Shown: in pieces, positions 43,066 to 55,522 of the stretch | Layout: the number at the start of each line of letters is the position of its first letter | How positions within the stretch are numbered: the stretch's first letter is position 1 | DNA from: Spinacia oleracea | Taxonomy: Eukaryota > Streptophyta > Magnoliopsida > Caryophyllales > Amaranthaceae | Direction: 5' to 3' | Length of the DNA: 64,000 bases | Assembly (NCBI RefSeq): GCF_020520425.1 | Contig: NC_079489.1 | Span: 22,096,001-22,160,000 of the forward strand | Program-made: the position numbers and the translations under genes | Notes under the pieces: generated by a model | Databases searched by the model: none | Seen by the model: only the letters and a program-made list of their open reading frames with translations | Told to the model about the DNA's origin: nothing

Positions 43066-45708
43066 AATTAAAACTACAATTGAAAAGAATAAACAAATAA
43101 ATAATCATTCACAGTTTCTCTTAATAAACATAAATTCTAGCATACATGCATAATTCAATGTTCATTAAGCATTTTATTCAAGTTATGTGTTCCGGCAGGT
43201 GTGAATAAAATGATTCCAAGATCCTAAAATCCATTGAAGAATTAAGCACATTATGTATTTAGACCTAATTCTAAAATCTTTTAGGTAAGCAAAAGCCTTT
43301 TGCTAATAGTCTAGAAACTATTCTTGGTTGATAGGCACGTCTAAGAACTTATTAGGTAAACCTATCGATTTTGCCACGACATAAAAGGACTCCTTACTTA
43401 TATCGTTGAGTTTCACCAAAACTAACATGTACTCACAATTATTTGTGTACCTTACCCCTTTAGTATCGATAAGTAACACCTCGCTATGGCGGAAAACTAT
43501 TAATAAGATCGATGAAGAAAGGATATCCAAGTAAGTGTTATTTTGGCATGGCACCTTTTAACTCAATTTTTAAGTTTGGAACTTAAGGCTCTTACTATGT
43601 TGGTTAGATTTTAAGTGAACTAAAATCCTTAATCATGCAACATAAACAAGATTTGATCTCATGCATATTTAAGACATATTTAAAAGCAATAAATAACTTA
43701 AAACATGCATAAGATAAATGTGATCTAGTATGGCCCGACTTCATCTTGAAGCTTCAACTTCAAAGTCCGTCTTGAAAATCTCCGTGGGAGGCGCCATTTT
43801 CTTCAAATAGGATCAGCTATAATTACATTAATTACAACTATTTGATGGTACGCAGACCATATTTGAATTGAAAAACAATTTTGGTACTTTAGACCAATTA
43901 CATTCAAATTAATGGTACGCAGACCATATTTTCTATCCTATTTGGGTCATACTAGTCACTTCATAACCTGCAAAACAGTACATATACAATATATACCATT
44001 CACCCATTCATTATCATGAATGGCCCACATAGCTGGTTAGTAAAACACGTTATGCATCACATAAATATTTGCAGCAATTAATCAAGGGCACCAATAATCT
44101 ACCAATTATTCAGTCCTTATTAACTCTAATCAAGTTGTTTAACCTTAAGGGATTTGTAGACCTAATCAAGAGTTTATGACTAAAAAATGCTCCCACTAAA
44201 ACCAATAAATTCATATGCTTTACTAATTTTAAACATAAAAATGTATTTCTAGTCTAACCGGAAACATACAAATTTAATTAAAATTTAAACCTCATATAAA
44301 TTTATAATTGAATCCGCTTATTTAATTTATTTTCAGTCGAATTTAAATTAATTCAAGATTTTTTAATTTTAGTAAAATAATTAGAATAAATAAAATTTAT
44401 TATAATTATAATATTCAAAATTAAAATTCAAGAAAACAATTTAAATTATTAATTTTAAAATTAATTAAAATTACATGAACTGAAAATTTCAAATTAAAAT
44501 TTAAAAACGATTTAATCGTAACACAAGGTACGCACATCACCACGCAACGCATAGCCATAGGCCACACGCACGCAGCCATCGCTGGCCACGTGCGCGCAAC
44601 CTCTGTGCTGCGTCGCATCTGCTGCTGCTCACCATCGCAAGGCATCATCGAAGCACGCTAGCCACTGCTCGATGCGCGCGCCAGTGCTCGTGCAGGCGTA
44701 GCGCTCGTCGCACGCGAGCCAGCGCTCGCTGCGCGCGAGGCTTCGGTCGCTGCGCGTTGCACGCGACTGCTCGCTGCCTTGCTCCTCGCCCTCGCCCATT
44801 CGCCCATCGCACATAGCACACGACACAAGGCAGGGCTACTGCCTTGTGCTCGTGCACCATTGCCTTGCTCGCTGCATTCGTACCGCATGGGCGACGAGCT
44901 CCCTTGCTCGTCGTCGCATGCCCGCACTATACAACACCCCTTAAGGGTAACACCTAGCGTCCATTGCTTTGTGCGTGCAAGTTTTATGAGCGAATTTCAT
45001 AAAAATTAAAACTTTTATTTTCAAAATTAATGACAAATTAATAAATTATATTAATTTCATAATTTTAGGGCGATTAATTAAATAATTTCCGATTAACATG
45101 GATTCAAATCTAGGTCATAAAAATTTAAAATTTAACACAAATTAACAATTTTTATGGTGGTTTTTAATCATAGGTATCTAATTAAATTATTAATTAATTA
45201 TGAAAATCAAATCAATTCTAAATTATTCGAATTTTCAACAAATTAATCATAATTACAAATTAGATTGCATAATTAACAAGGCTAGGCATTCAAACTTGTT
45301 AAACATATACAGTAGGTCAATCAAAAATTCAAGATTTATCAACAAGAATCGCAAATATTTAATTTAACATCTTAAATTTACAAACTTTTGCGTTCGAAAA
45401 ACTAAAACCTCCGAAAAGTCATAGTTAGGCTTCGAATTTGGGAATTCTGGGTTTCGGCGAAAAATACTTTTCTTGTCAAAATTTTAGAATGCCTTTTACA
45501 TGCGGAATTGACACAAAAATCACTCGATTTGGTTAAGTAACGAACATTCTGCCGAAAAACTGCGAACATATAATTAAATAAACGCAATTTGCAATTAATT
45601 AACAATTACAAAAATTAATCACCCCTTTTAATTCCTTGCAAATTTGTATAATTTAACCATGTTCATGCAATTTAGATTATGAAAATAATAAGAGGCTCGT
45701 GATACCAC
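43066..45708 (-). other. Leader of gag-only element
   Basis: About 2.6 kb between gag and the right LTR. It contains the short frame 43318-43554, AT-rich DNA, and a GC-rich GCTCGCTGCGCG-type zone at about 44540-44960 corresponding to the tandem-repeat zone of the first element but without the 63-bp units. The primer-binding sequence (complement TGGTATCACGAGCC) lies at about 45694-45707. Confidence 0.7.
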
Positions 45709-47099
45709 TGTTAGGTTATGATACATATGACAAAACATAAATCATGCGGAAAAACCTTAATGCCAGGAAACATATTATTTACACATAATCATTTAGCATA
45801 ATTTAGGAGCATACACTTTGTAGCGTGCCCTCCCTAGCTGCGCCCGAACCGAACAAGAACAAGTCTTTAGGACTCCAAGTTTCGTCCCTCCGTAGATAGT
45901 CCACAGTACGTCCGGATCCGCCTCAAGATAGACCAACTAGCTAGAATCGCCCTTAAGGTGCTTAGGATTTTCGGCTAGGTTAGTGCAAGAATATGGCTGA
46001 ATTTTTCTTTCAAAAACTTACCCTTTGAATACTTCAATTGTTTCTATAAATTATGACCCTAGGCTCTTATTTATAGAGGTGTGGAAAGGGAATTGGAATC
46101 CTATTAGGATACGAATTAATTAAACTTAGAATCCTATTAGAACTCTAATTAATTAATTTATCCTTTTAGGAATAGGAATTTAATCATATACCAAATCCTA
46201 ATAGCTTTAGGAGTCGTGCATGAAAACGAACACACACACGCACGGCAGCCACGAGGGCCGCCCATGCGCGTGCGTGCGAGCAGCAGCCCACGCCAAGAGG
46301 CCCACACAGCCGTGGCCTTGGCGCGCGCTGGGCCTACCTTGCGGTGGGCATGGGCGCTGCCTTGGCTGGGCGTGTGGCGCGCGTTTGGTTTGCTGGGCGA
46401 TAGCCCGGCTTCGTGCTGGGCCTTCGTCCGGCAGGCCTCGTCCGATGCTTATTCGTATGATACGCTTCCGATCAAATTCCCGGTTCCGGAATTCATTTCC
46501 GATACGAACAATATTTAATATTTCCGATTCCAGAATTAATTTCCGTTTCGAACAAATATTTAATATTTCCGTTTCCGGAATTATTTTCCGATTCCGATAA
46601 TATTTCCGATTCTGACAATATTTCCGTTTCCGGTAATATTTCCGATTCCGGCAATATTTCCATTTCCGATAATATTTTCCGATACATACCATGTTTCCGT
46701 TTCCGGCAACATCTACGACTTGGATAATATTTATTTTTCCGATACGATCCATATTTCCGTTTCCGGTAATATCATCGTTTCCGGAGTATTCATTTCTTGC
46801 TTGTGACGATCTCAGCTCCCACTGAAACCAAGATCCGTCGATTCCGAATATCCATAGATGGAGTATTTAATGCCATTAAATACTTGATCCGTTTACGTAC
46901 TATTTGTGTGACCCTACGGGTTCAGTCAAGAGTAAGTTGTGGATTAATATTATTAATTCCACTTGAACTGAAGCGGCCTCTAGCTAGGCATTCAACTCAC
47001 TTGATCTCACTGAATTATTAACTTGTTAATTAATACTGAACCGCATTTATTAGACTTAATATTATATGCATACTTGGACCAAGGGCATTATTTCCTTCA
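45709..47099 (-). repeat. 5' LTR of gag-only element (LTR B)
   Basis: 1391 bp with the same CGGAAATATT array and GC-rich zone; an extra CTAG duplication near 45940 distinguishes it from LTR A. Confidence 0.92.
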
Positions 47100-47245
47100 G
47101 TTTCTTGGCATGTGCCGTTGTGCGTCAGCGCGGGCCTTGCGTCCAACTACCTTGTATGCTGCTGCTTGGCTCGTGTTGCTGCGGGCCTTGCTGCCATTGT
47201 GTTGCTACGGGCCTTGCTGCCTTGCTGCGGGCCTTGCTGCTAATT
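47100..47245. repeat. Duplication junction with GGGCCTTGCTGC repeats
   Basis: Begins with the GTTTC target copy and TTCTTGGCATGTGCCG, identical to the flank at 50502. It expands into several GGGCCTTGCTGC units and then switches to the start of the duplicated segment at TTTCTGTAAGTC. Confidence 0.8.
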
Positions 47246-49114
47246 GTTTCTGTAAGTCTTTCAAAGTTTGCACTTTTGGAACCAGATCTCCAGCTTCAAT
47301 TCAACCCTAGTATGATTTCTTGTCTTAATCTCTTTATTTGTTTCATTTATCGTTTTCTTTATAATTTCCGAATTTCTAGTTCATGATTGTTGGTTGAAGT
47401 TTTTTTATCCAAAATATCATGTTTTTGGTGTTCATCTTCAAGTTAGGTTGAGTTTCTTTACCCAAAATAGAAAGTCACGCTTCTTGTACGTTTTTCTTAG
47501 ATCTTATAGGTTTGAGTACTACCATGTGTGAGTAGTTTACTTTGCCTAAGGGTTGGGTGAGCCCTAGTAGATATGGCATGAAAACTCCCTTAACCTCCCT
47601 TTACTTGTATGTAATCTTGGTGTATTCTAGCCTTTGCTAGTTGTTGTGACGTTATGCCCTTGCTTGAGATGGATTTATAAGCATGTTATGTTGACTTAGG
47701 TTTTCCTTGTATGTTAATTTCCTTGTTCCAAACCCAATGGAAATCGAGATACAAATATCATGGTTGTTCTTCTAGATACTCACTGAGCACGGAGTCGGTG
47801 ACACCGGAAACGCTTCCTTTGACACAAGAGAATGCTCTCTCTTCGTGTTGACTGTAGGAGGATGGATATAAAAGTGTTGAGTCTCATTTATATTTGCCTT
47901 TGTTTCTCGGTTGACCGATTGAAGCCTATGTAGGAAATCGGAAACACAACTCTAGATTATTTAAACCACAAGATGATTTTTGGGTGTGCGCAATAGCCCT
48001 TAGATTAGAAAGTAAATTTCCTTTTATTCATGTATGAGAGGAGTAGGATAGACTTTAATTTCCATGACCATGCTCGGAGGACTACCTCTTTCCTAGACTT
48101 ATCCCATAATATATACCCCGTTTGTATAATTCGTGTCAAGTTTTGCAAATAACCCAACCCAACGATTGTTTATTAGAGTAAAGTGTGTTAGGGATTGCAT
48201 GTTTGTAGTTAGTATAGAAAAAATTTGATCCCCGAGAGTTTGACCACTTATGTACCCTTTGCCTACTATATGTAGTATAGTGTCATAGGATTGAGTCAAG
48301 TGGAACTTATACATTTATTATTTGTGTGTGCCCTAGGTATTGTGACAACTTGGGGAGCATCAAGTTTTTGGATTGTAAGGGATAAACAGACTTTTGTATT
48401 ATCTTTTGTGTAGTTGCTAGGTGTAGCTTTATTCTTGTTACTTGTGTGATGTGCATGCATGAATCCCCCCTTTTCAGACTAATCCTTTCTTGAGTTTCCA
48501 ACTTGTGCATACAAACTAGGAGATAGGGTAATACTTTTGTTCCTCTTGATCTTGATGTTAGCTTATGGACGAACAATCTAATCTTCCTGTGGAATAAACT
48601 TATAATGCCAGGATCCATGTAAATCACACAATCAATTAGCATAATTTAAGGAATATGCAATTTGTGATGCGCGCCTTTTCTCAGATGCGCCCGAGCCGGA
48701 CAAGAACAAGTGTTATGACTCCAAGTGTCTCCCCTCCGTAGTAGTCCACAGTACGTTCGGATACGCCTTAATTTTATTAGCTTAGAATCTCAAGTAAGGT
48801 ATATAAAGGAATCCGGGATCTCACCTTAGAGATAGGCAAAGTGAACTAAACTCATGTATCAAATATAATGGCCTAGGCCTATATTTATAGGAGCAGGAAA
48901 ACATAGAATCCCGATCCAAGTAGGTTTGGAAAGAACTATTCAAAACCAAATCTAGATCTAGGGAAGTTTGGAAACAACTCAAACACCAATCAAACATCTC
49001 ACCAGACGGTTGGGTTTCTTGTGGCCCAAGTAACTTACCGCACAAGTTAACTTTGCACCCAAGCAGGCCTTAGTCGCGTACACAAGCACAACCCATGTGG
49101 TTGGTGCGTGTTTC
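47246..49114. repeat. Duplicated segment, copy 2
   Basis: Copy of 38080-39948, including its share of the older LTR (48556-49114) and the GTTTC at 49110-49114. Confidence 0.93.
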
Positions 49115-50501
49115 TGTTAGGTTATGATACATATGACAAAACATAAATCATGCGGAAAAACCTTAATGCCATGAAACATATTATTTACACATAATCATTT
49201 AGCATAATTTAGGAGCATACACTTTGTAGCGTGCCCTCCCTAGCTGCGCCCGAACCGAACAAGAACAAGTCTTTAGGACTCCAAGTTTCGTCCCTCCGTA
49301 GATAGTCCACAGTACGTCCGGATCCGCCTCAAGATAGACCAACTAGAATCGCCCTTAAGGTGCTTAGGATTTTCGGCTAGGTTAGTGCAAGAATATGGCT
49401 GGATTTTTCTTTCAAAAACTTACCCTTTGAATACTTCAATTGTTTCTATAAATTATGACCCTAGGCTCTTATTTATAGAGGTGTGGAAAGGGAATTGGAA
49501 TCCTATTAGGATACGAATTAATTAAACTTAGAATCCTATAAGAACTCTAATTAATTAATTTATCCTTTTAGGAATAGGAATTTAATCATATACCAAATCC
49601 TAATAGCTTTAGGAATCGTGCATGAACACGAACACACACACGCACGGCAGCCACGAGGGCCGCCCATGCGCGTGCGTGCGAGCAGCAGCCCACGCCACGA
49701 GGCCCACACAGCCGTGGCCTTGGCGCGCGCTGGGCCTGCCTTACGGTGGGCCTGGGCGCTGCCTTGGTTGGGCGTGTGGCGCGCGTTTGGTTTGCTGGGC
49801 GATGGCCCGGCTTCGTGCTGGGCCTTCGTCCGGCAGGCCTCGTCCGATGCTTATTCGTACGATACGCTTCCGATCAAATTCTCGGTTCCGGAATTCATTT
49901 CCGATACGAACAATATTTAATATTTCCGATTCCGGAATTAATTTCCGTTTCGAACAAATATTTAATATTTCCGTTTCCGGAATAATTTTCCGATTCTTAT
50001 AATATTTCCGATTCTGACAATATTTCCGTTTCCGGCAATATTTCCGATTCCGGCAATATTTCCATTTCCGATAATATTTTCCGATACGTACCATGTTTCC
50101 GTTTCCGACAACATCTATGACTTGGATAATATTTATTTTTCCGATACGATCCATATTTCCGTTTCCGGTAATATCATCGTTTCCGGAGTATTCATTTCTT
50201 GCTTGTGACGATCTCAGCTCCCACTGAAACCAAGATCCGTCGATTCCGAATATCCATAGATGGATTATTTAATGCCATTAAATACTTGATCCGTTTACGT
50301 ACTATTTGTGTGACCCTACGGGTTTAGTCAAGAGTAAGGTGTGGATTAATATTATTAATTCCACTTGAACTGAAGCGGCCTCTAGCTAGGCATTCAGCTC
50401 ACTTGATCTCACTGAATTATAAACTTGTTAATTAATACTGAACCGCATTTATTAGACTTAATATTATATGCATACTTGGACCAAGGGCATTATTTCCTTC
50501 A
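49115..50501 (-). repeat. Solo LTR of the copia family (LTR C)
   Basis: 1387 bp, same ends as LTRs A and B, flanked by GTTTC on both sides (49110-49114, 50502-50506) but with no internal region. Together with the duplicated flank this marks a second copy of the locus collapsed by LTR-LTR recombination. Confidence 0.92.
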
Positions 50502-51006
50502 GTTTCTTGGCATGTGCCGTTGTGCGTCAGCGCGGGCCTTGCGTCCAACTACCTTGTATGCTGCTGCTTGGCTCGTGTTGTTGCGGGCCTTGCTGCCATC
50601 CCACACAGGACCCGCGCGGGCAAGTCCATTGCTTCTGTTGTGGATGCTACTTGGCTCGCACGCATGGTTGAGCTACACTCTTGCTACGATCATGGGCCGC
50701 GAAGCACACGGCCTATGGCTCGTGCTTCTAGCTCATGATTCAAGATTCGTGTTACCGGTTCGTTTTTCAATTCCGACAATATTTCCAATTCGAGCAATAT
50801 TCCGTTTCTGGTAATATTTTCGATTTCGACAATATTTTCAATTCTGACAATATTTCATTTTCGGTAATATTTCCGTTTTCAGTAATATTTCTGGTTTTTA
50901 CAGACTTACGGTATTTCTGATTTTTTTTCCCTTTTGATGGCTGTTTCTCCCACTAAGCCCAACATCCATCATTTTCGAAAACATACATCTAATAGAGTAT
51001 TTACTA

Positions 51007-51011
<5 letters not shown>

Positions 51012-51082
<71 letters not shown>
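51012..51082. repeat. (AT)n tract, 71 bp
   Basis: Pure AT alternation inside the older LTR. Confidence 0.95.
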
Positions 51083-51085
<3 letters not shown>

Positions 51086-51159
51086 TCTAAATATTTGATC
51101 CAATCACATACTATGTGTGTGACTCCGCGAGTTTAGTCACGAGTAAGTCGTGCAATTAA

Positions 51160-51508
51160 TCTATACTAATATTTAATAGCAGGCAAATTTGCAAGAAATC
51201 TGGAGAGCCACATGCATGTCCCTCCTTGAAAAATCTTCCCATTTTATTTTCTTTAAATTTCATTCCCCTTACTTCACCAATTTCATGTCTCCTGACCACC
51301 AAAAAGTTTCATGAACCTTCACCTCCAATAAATTTCATGCCCCTTTATCTTTTAAAATTTCAAGTAATATATCAATTTATATTTCTATCTTCCCATTTTC
51401 TTAGTGAAACACAAAATGAAATACATTTTCTCTTTTTTGATGAATTGAAAAATTAAACTCACCTTTAAAGCATAACAAAAGCCATGCATGGCACGGGGTC
51501 AATACTAT
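51160..51508 (+). mobile_element. Helitron-like insertion (349 bp)
   Basis: Starts A|TCTATACTAATATTTAATAG and ends with the hairpin GCCATGCATGGC, ACGGGGTCAATA and CTAT instead of CTAG. The host LTR sequence (GCAATTAA / TTATTAATTCCAC) is continuous around it when compared with LTR B. Confidence 0.7.
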
Positions 51509-51660
51509 TATTATTAATTCCACTTGATCTGAAGCGGCCTCCATCTAGGCATTTCGATCACTTGATCTCACTGAATAATTAACTCGTTAATTAATCTGAA
51601 CTACATTTATTCGACTTCGTATAAATACAATAAATGCATACTTTGATAATGGACATATAT

Positions 51661-52206
51661 GATTCGGAAATCATATTTTGACAAAATTAGTTTGCATGTT
51701 ACCTGATTCTAGAAGTAAATCATTTTTTTGGTAGCTGCATTTAAAAGAAAGGCTAAATTATGTCAGGGAATAAGTTGAATTTACAATGATATTCCGCATA
51801 AAGTTTGACATAAATCTTTTGGGGTAGATTATTGCGCCCTCATGTATTCTCAGATTGAAAGTATTTTAACTTTGTTGTAAAAATTGATTGAATAATGACA
51901 TTTGAAGTTGAGTGTATTGTTGTTATTATATTGATCTAGCAGGTTTATACTTTCATAGTTATCTTTGCGTTAGCACAACACAGACTAGTATTCCTGAAAA
52001 TAATATTTGATTATTTTGATATATAATCCATACATATTTATAAATGTTATTATTAACATTAACAAGGTAGTATATGTATGTTCAAAAGGGGGCACTAAAA
52101 AGTCAACTTATGATGCTCTCTTGTAGAATAGAGATTATTTAACTATCAAAAGAAATCGACCATTTGTCGTTAATATTTTGTTGATTAAAATTATTAAAAA
52201 AAACTA
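51661..52206. other. Intergenic; Helitron 5' end
   Basis: No gene. 52088-52134 (GGGGGCACTAAAAAGTCAAC ... GTAGAATAGAGA before T) resembles the minus-strand Helitron 5' end of the local family; its 3' end was not located. Confidence 0.5.
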
Positions 52207-52795
52207 CTCTATTTGTTCTTGAATGTTAGTTCAGTTTGGAATCTAAGACAATCCAACAAAAGTACAATTGTCACATGAATTTCAATAGAATATAACTCAT
52301 GTGGGTAGGAGAGAGAAATAATTAAGAAGTTTAATGGGGATAAACGTTACTTGTGAGTAAACAGGTGAGTAACAACTCGTGGAGGTGGATTTCATAGCAA
52401 GAAAGGCCAGGAGCCAGCTGAGTCTGTTGGATCAGTGCATTAACATTGCCCCCCCCCTCATGTCTCTTTGATGATATTTCAGAAAACAATGAAACTAATT
52501 TTTTGGAAGCATGTTTGCTTCGTAACTTTTGGGCCATTTGTGGCTGTAGCCTTACCTCCCCTAGGAGTGGAGAAACATGACATTTTGAACATGATGTACT
52601 TTGGTTTACTAAGCTTCTAATCTAGTTACTCTTTATTACCAAAAAAAAAAGTAAACAGGTGAGCCGTTTTGGATATTTATAAGGGTATAAAGGGGATAAA
52701 TGTTGGATAAATAAGGAAATATTCTAAAAGGGACTAATAAAAAAGAACAATTCAAACAGAAAAGAGGGCTAACATTAAAAAAATAATCGAGAGAG
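52207..52795. mobile_element. Stowaway-like MITE hosting a retroposon
   Basis: The left end CTCTATTTGTTCTTGAATGT and the inverted right end CTCTCTCGATTATTTTTTTA, then AATGTTAG, are flanked by TA (52205-52206, 52796-52797). The interior is split by the poly(A)-tailed insert 52370-52649. Confidence 0.7.
52370..52649 (+). pseudogene. 5'-truncated retroposed transcript end
   Basis: A 280-bp insert ending in a 10-A tract and flanked by a 14-bp target duplication AGTAAACAGGTGAG (52356-52369, 52650-52663). Its first bases can be read as TTRGGGFHSKKGQEPAESVG, SVH and a stop, followed by about 200 bases like a 3' untranslated region, so it may be the 3' end of an mRNA copied by LINE machinery. The source gene is not recognised, and it could also be an unknown SINE. 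It contains a C9 run at about 52447-52455. Confidence 0.6.
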
Positions 52796-52811
52796 TAGTA
52801 TTTTAGAAATA

Positions 52812-53284
52812 CTAGTTGTTGGACCGTGCGCTAGCGCGCACGATCCCCAATGTATACAAATTTAGTTTGGATAAATGTTACGTAAAAGACAAACATTTAT
52901 AAATTTACGTTATATGTTAGAAATCAATGCTAAAGTTCGATTTTCTATATGAAATCATACATACGTTTACAATATTTGTGTCATTGATATCGTAGCATTC
53001 CACAAGAAACATTGATAGGAGAGACAAGAGGGCAGAAAAAAGCTAGGTTAGTAAGAGTGACGGGAGAAATGAGTTATTGGGTTGGCCGTAAAAGGGGGAA
53101 AAAAGGCAAAAGAGGAAAAAGAAAAAGGGGACAAATTGTAGCAATATGACAAAGGATATAAATGTCTCAATACTATTGATAAGAATAAGACAAAATAAAA
53201 ATTAAGGGACAAAATGAGGGCAAAATAATAAATACACTATTGGGTGAATAGTAATATAAGTTCAAGGCTTTATAAGTGTTAGGA
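52812..53284 (-). mobile_element. Small Helitron (473 bp)
   Basis: The minus strand starts A|TCCTAACACTTATAAAGCCT and ends with the strong hairpin CGTGCGCGCTAGCGCACG, a spacer and CTAG|T. Confidence 0.75.
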
Positions 53285-53865
53285 TACATTAAAACTATAC
53301 AAAAGTTTAATTATTGTTTTTTTTTTTTTTGACATAGGCGGTTTAATTATTGTTGTGGTTAAAGATAACTGTGGAATAAAAATAAAATGGTGTCCTGTCT
53401 ATTTTATGAAAATTATTCATAGTAGTACTTAAGTGAAGAAATTATAGTGGAGCAAATAAATGTGACCCAAATAATATTTAGATTGAGACATATTATTTCA
53501 AAGCCAAGCAATTTTGTACAGGTCCAAAATTTGGTCGACATGGTTGGATAATAAAATATCTAAAATCTAAAAATGTAGGTGAATCGGACAAAATTATTAT
53601 TCCTAAAAGACATAAAACCATGTATTTAAAAAAGTATAGTGAACATCAATTTTATTTTTGTGAGAGACCCACTATTCAATAATACAATTACTCGATATAT
53701 ACAACTTATACAACAACAGTTAGTTAGTGTTTGGAAGATATGTACAAGATATATACAAGATGTTGATTACTAACTAGTCAATTATTCTGTTACTTTGTTT
53801 TTATATTGTAATCGTAGTACTCGATCACATGTGGTGGATAGCCAAGAAGGTTTCGTTATATTTTA
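53285..53865. other. Intergenic, nothing recognised
   Basis: AT-rich, no supported coding region. Confidence 0.55.
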
Positions 53866-53882
53866 CTAGTCTTATATGCACG

Positions 53883-54057
53883 TGATGTTTTTTTTTTCGG
53901 TGTTAGCACCCGGTTCACCCTTAGGGTTAATCCGGATTCGGGGTGAGTTATGGGTGGATAGGTTCCAATCCCCTCCCAATTGTTGTTGCGGGGGATCGAA
54001 CACGAGTTCTCCCTACCAAGTTCAGCCTCAATCACCACTGAACCAACAGACAATTAG
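53883..54057 (-). mobile_element. tRNA-derived SINE in a Helitron hairpin
   Basis: Same family as 12400-12582 on the opposite strand: B box complement GGATCGAACACG and A box complement ACCACTGAACCAACAG. The tail is a T run at the left. The target duplication TTATATGCACG lies at 53872-53882 and 54058-54068. Confidence 0.9.
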
Positions 54058-54281
54058 TTATATGCACGCCAGCACGCGATGTGTGCGAGATAATATCAGA
54101 ACTTTTAAATTGTTTTATTGCAATTAATCACGTACCAAAAATAATATGCCACAAAATTTATTCACAAAGTTAATCTAAAGAAAAATTATACATCATTCCT
54201 ATTTTTATTTTTGGTAAAATAGCAAACTTTATTACCAAAAGGTAGAAAATAATCAAAATCCAACAACATAAGCAACAAACA

Positions 54282-54700
54282 CCAGTCTTACATACACGTA
54301 ATGTGTGCGAGATAGTAAAAAAAAACAATTAAAATTGTGTTATTACAATTAATCACTACAAATAATAAGCAAGAAAATTTGTTTACAAAGTTCGATCATC
54401 TAAAGAAAAAATTTCCTACGAAGTATATAAATGAGCCCCTCTTAAAACCTTTTGATGAAGTTTTCAGCATTGACGAATGATCCTAATTATCTTAGTTTTT
54501 TTTTAATATAGTAATTAGGGGCATGCGAATTATGAAAGTATTGGTATATGAGAATAATATGAGAATAATATGGCAGTTGTTATTTCTTTTATTAATTAAT
54601 TAAATTGTAAAGTAACTGAGGGTAGTTTCGTCTTTTAGACATGGGACACCAAAGTGTGATTACTGAAATAACATCAGCTCTTCCCTTATAGAATAAATAT
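54282..54700 (-). mobile_element. Decayed Helitron relic
   Basis: Left end CCAGTCTTACATACACGTAA (CTAG mutated); right part GGGACACCAAAGTGTGATTA and TTATAGAATA. Related to the enclosing element along its length. Confidence 0.5.
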
Positions 54701-55340
54701 ACTAGATGATGATCAGCCAATGAAGCAATACCTGATGTTGTTTTCAAACCGCGATAAAAATACAAATAGGTAGGCAACAGTTTGTATATATGTTTTTTTA
54801 GTGTTCAAACATTCTGACATTCAGGATCTTCGATGAATATTGAACTAATGATCAAAGTTTGTGAGCCTACATTTAATTTTGGGATCAAATTTGAATATCA
54901 ATACTAATTTCTCAATCAAACAATATACTGAAGTATTAATTTACAATGAATTCATTTAGGAGATTACTTTTGGAATCACGGTTGAATATCCAAATTAATG
55001 AGCCATTTCTTAATTCCACAAATTAATGAGTCGCATTTACTTTTGGGGTCAAAGTTGAATATCCAATGCTAACTTCTCAATCAAACAATGTATTAATTTA
55101 CATTCAATTCATTTCGAATATTAATTCTATAGAAAACTAATGAGCCAAGTTAAGCAAAAATTGACGAAAAAGTCGAATCTAACCTATGATTTTGGGACAA
55201 AATTTCGTAAACAATCATTCAATTGGTAATCCCTAAGTTTTAATTAGAAACCTAACATCGTGTTTTCCTATTTTTACATACAATTCAACTCATCAAATCA
55301 TCAAAGCTAAATTCAAAAATGAAAAACACAACCAAAATTA
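54701..55340. other. Helitron interior, no gene
   Basis: AT-rich sequence with partial internal duplication (TTTTGGGATCAAATTTGAAT and TTTTGGGGTCAAAGTTGAAT blocks). No coding resemblance. Confidence 0.45.
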
Positions 55341-55522
55341 AAACTTAATATGGCAGTTGTTATTTTTTTACTTAATTATTTAAATTGTAAAGTAACTGAG
55401 AGTAGTTTAGTCTTTTATAAAGGGGACACCAAAAGTGTAATTACTGAAATAACATAAGCTCTTCTCTTATATAATAGAGATGCACGTGATATGTATATCG
55501 TAGGTTTTCTAAGTCATATAGT

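Larger units (their letters stand above)
39949..47099 (-). mobile_element. Gag-only copia element (7.15 kb)
   Basis: Same family as 17564-26744 but on minus. LTRs at 39949-41309 and 45709-47099, a primer-binding site next to the right LTR, a polypurine tract next to the left LTR, and target duplication GTTTC on both sides (39944-39948, 47100-47104). The interior retains gag and the RNase H 3' end. Protease, integrase and reverse transcriptase are deleted. Confidence 0.93.
50502..51660 (-). repeat. Older related LTR, part 2
   Basis: Continues the diverged LTR from part 1: GAAGCGGCCTCCATCTAGGC and CTTGATCTCACTGAATAATT match the family. An (AT)n tract (51012-51082) and a Helitron (51160-51508) are inserted. 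Its right edge near 51660 is approximate. Confidence 0.7.
53866..55480 (-). mobile_element. Helitron with a SINE and a second Helitron relic inside
   Basis: The left end is the 3' terminus (A then CTAGTCTTATATGCACG), broken by a SINE within the hairpin. The right end has GGGGACACCAAAAGTGTAAT and TATATAATAGAGA before T. Internal Helitron-type ends at about 54282 and 54700 indicate a second, decayed copy inside, so the pairing of ends is the likely one and not proven. Confidence 0.65.

Noticed and set aside
52331..52537. Minus-strand frame of 68 codons
   Set aside because: It runs through the antisense of a poly(A)-tailed retroposon and across its target duplication.
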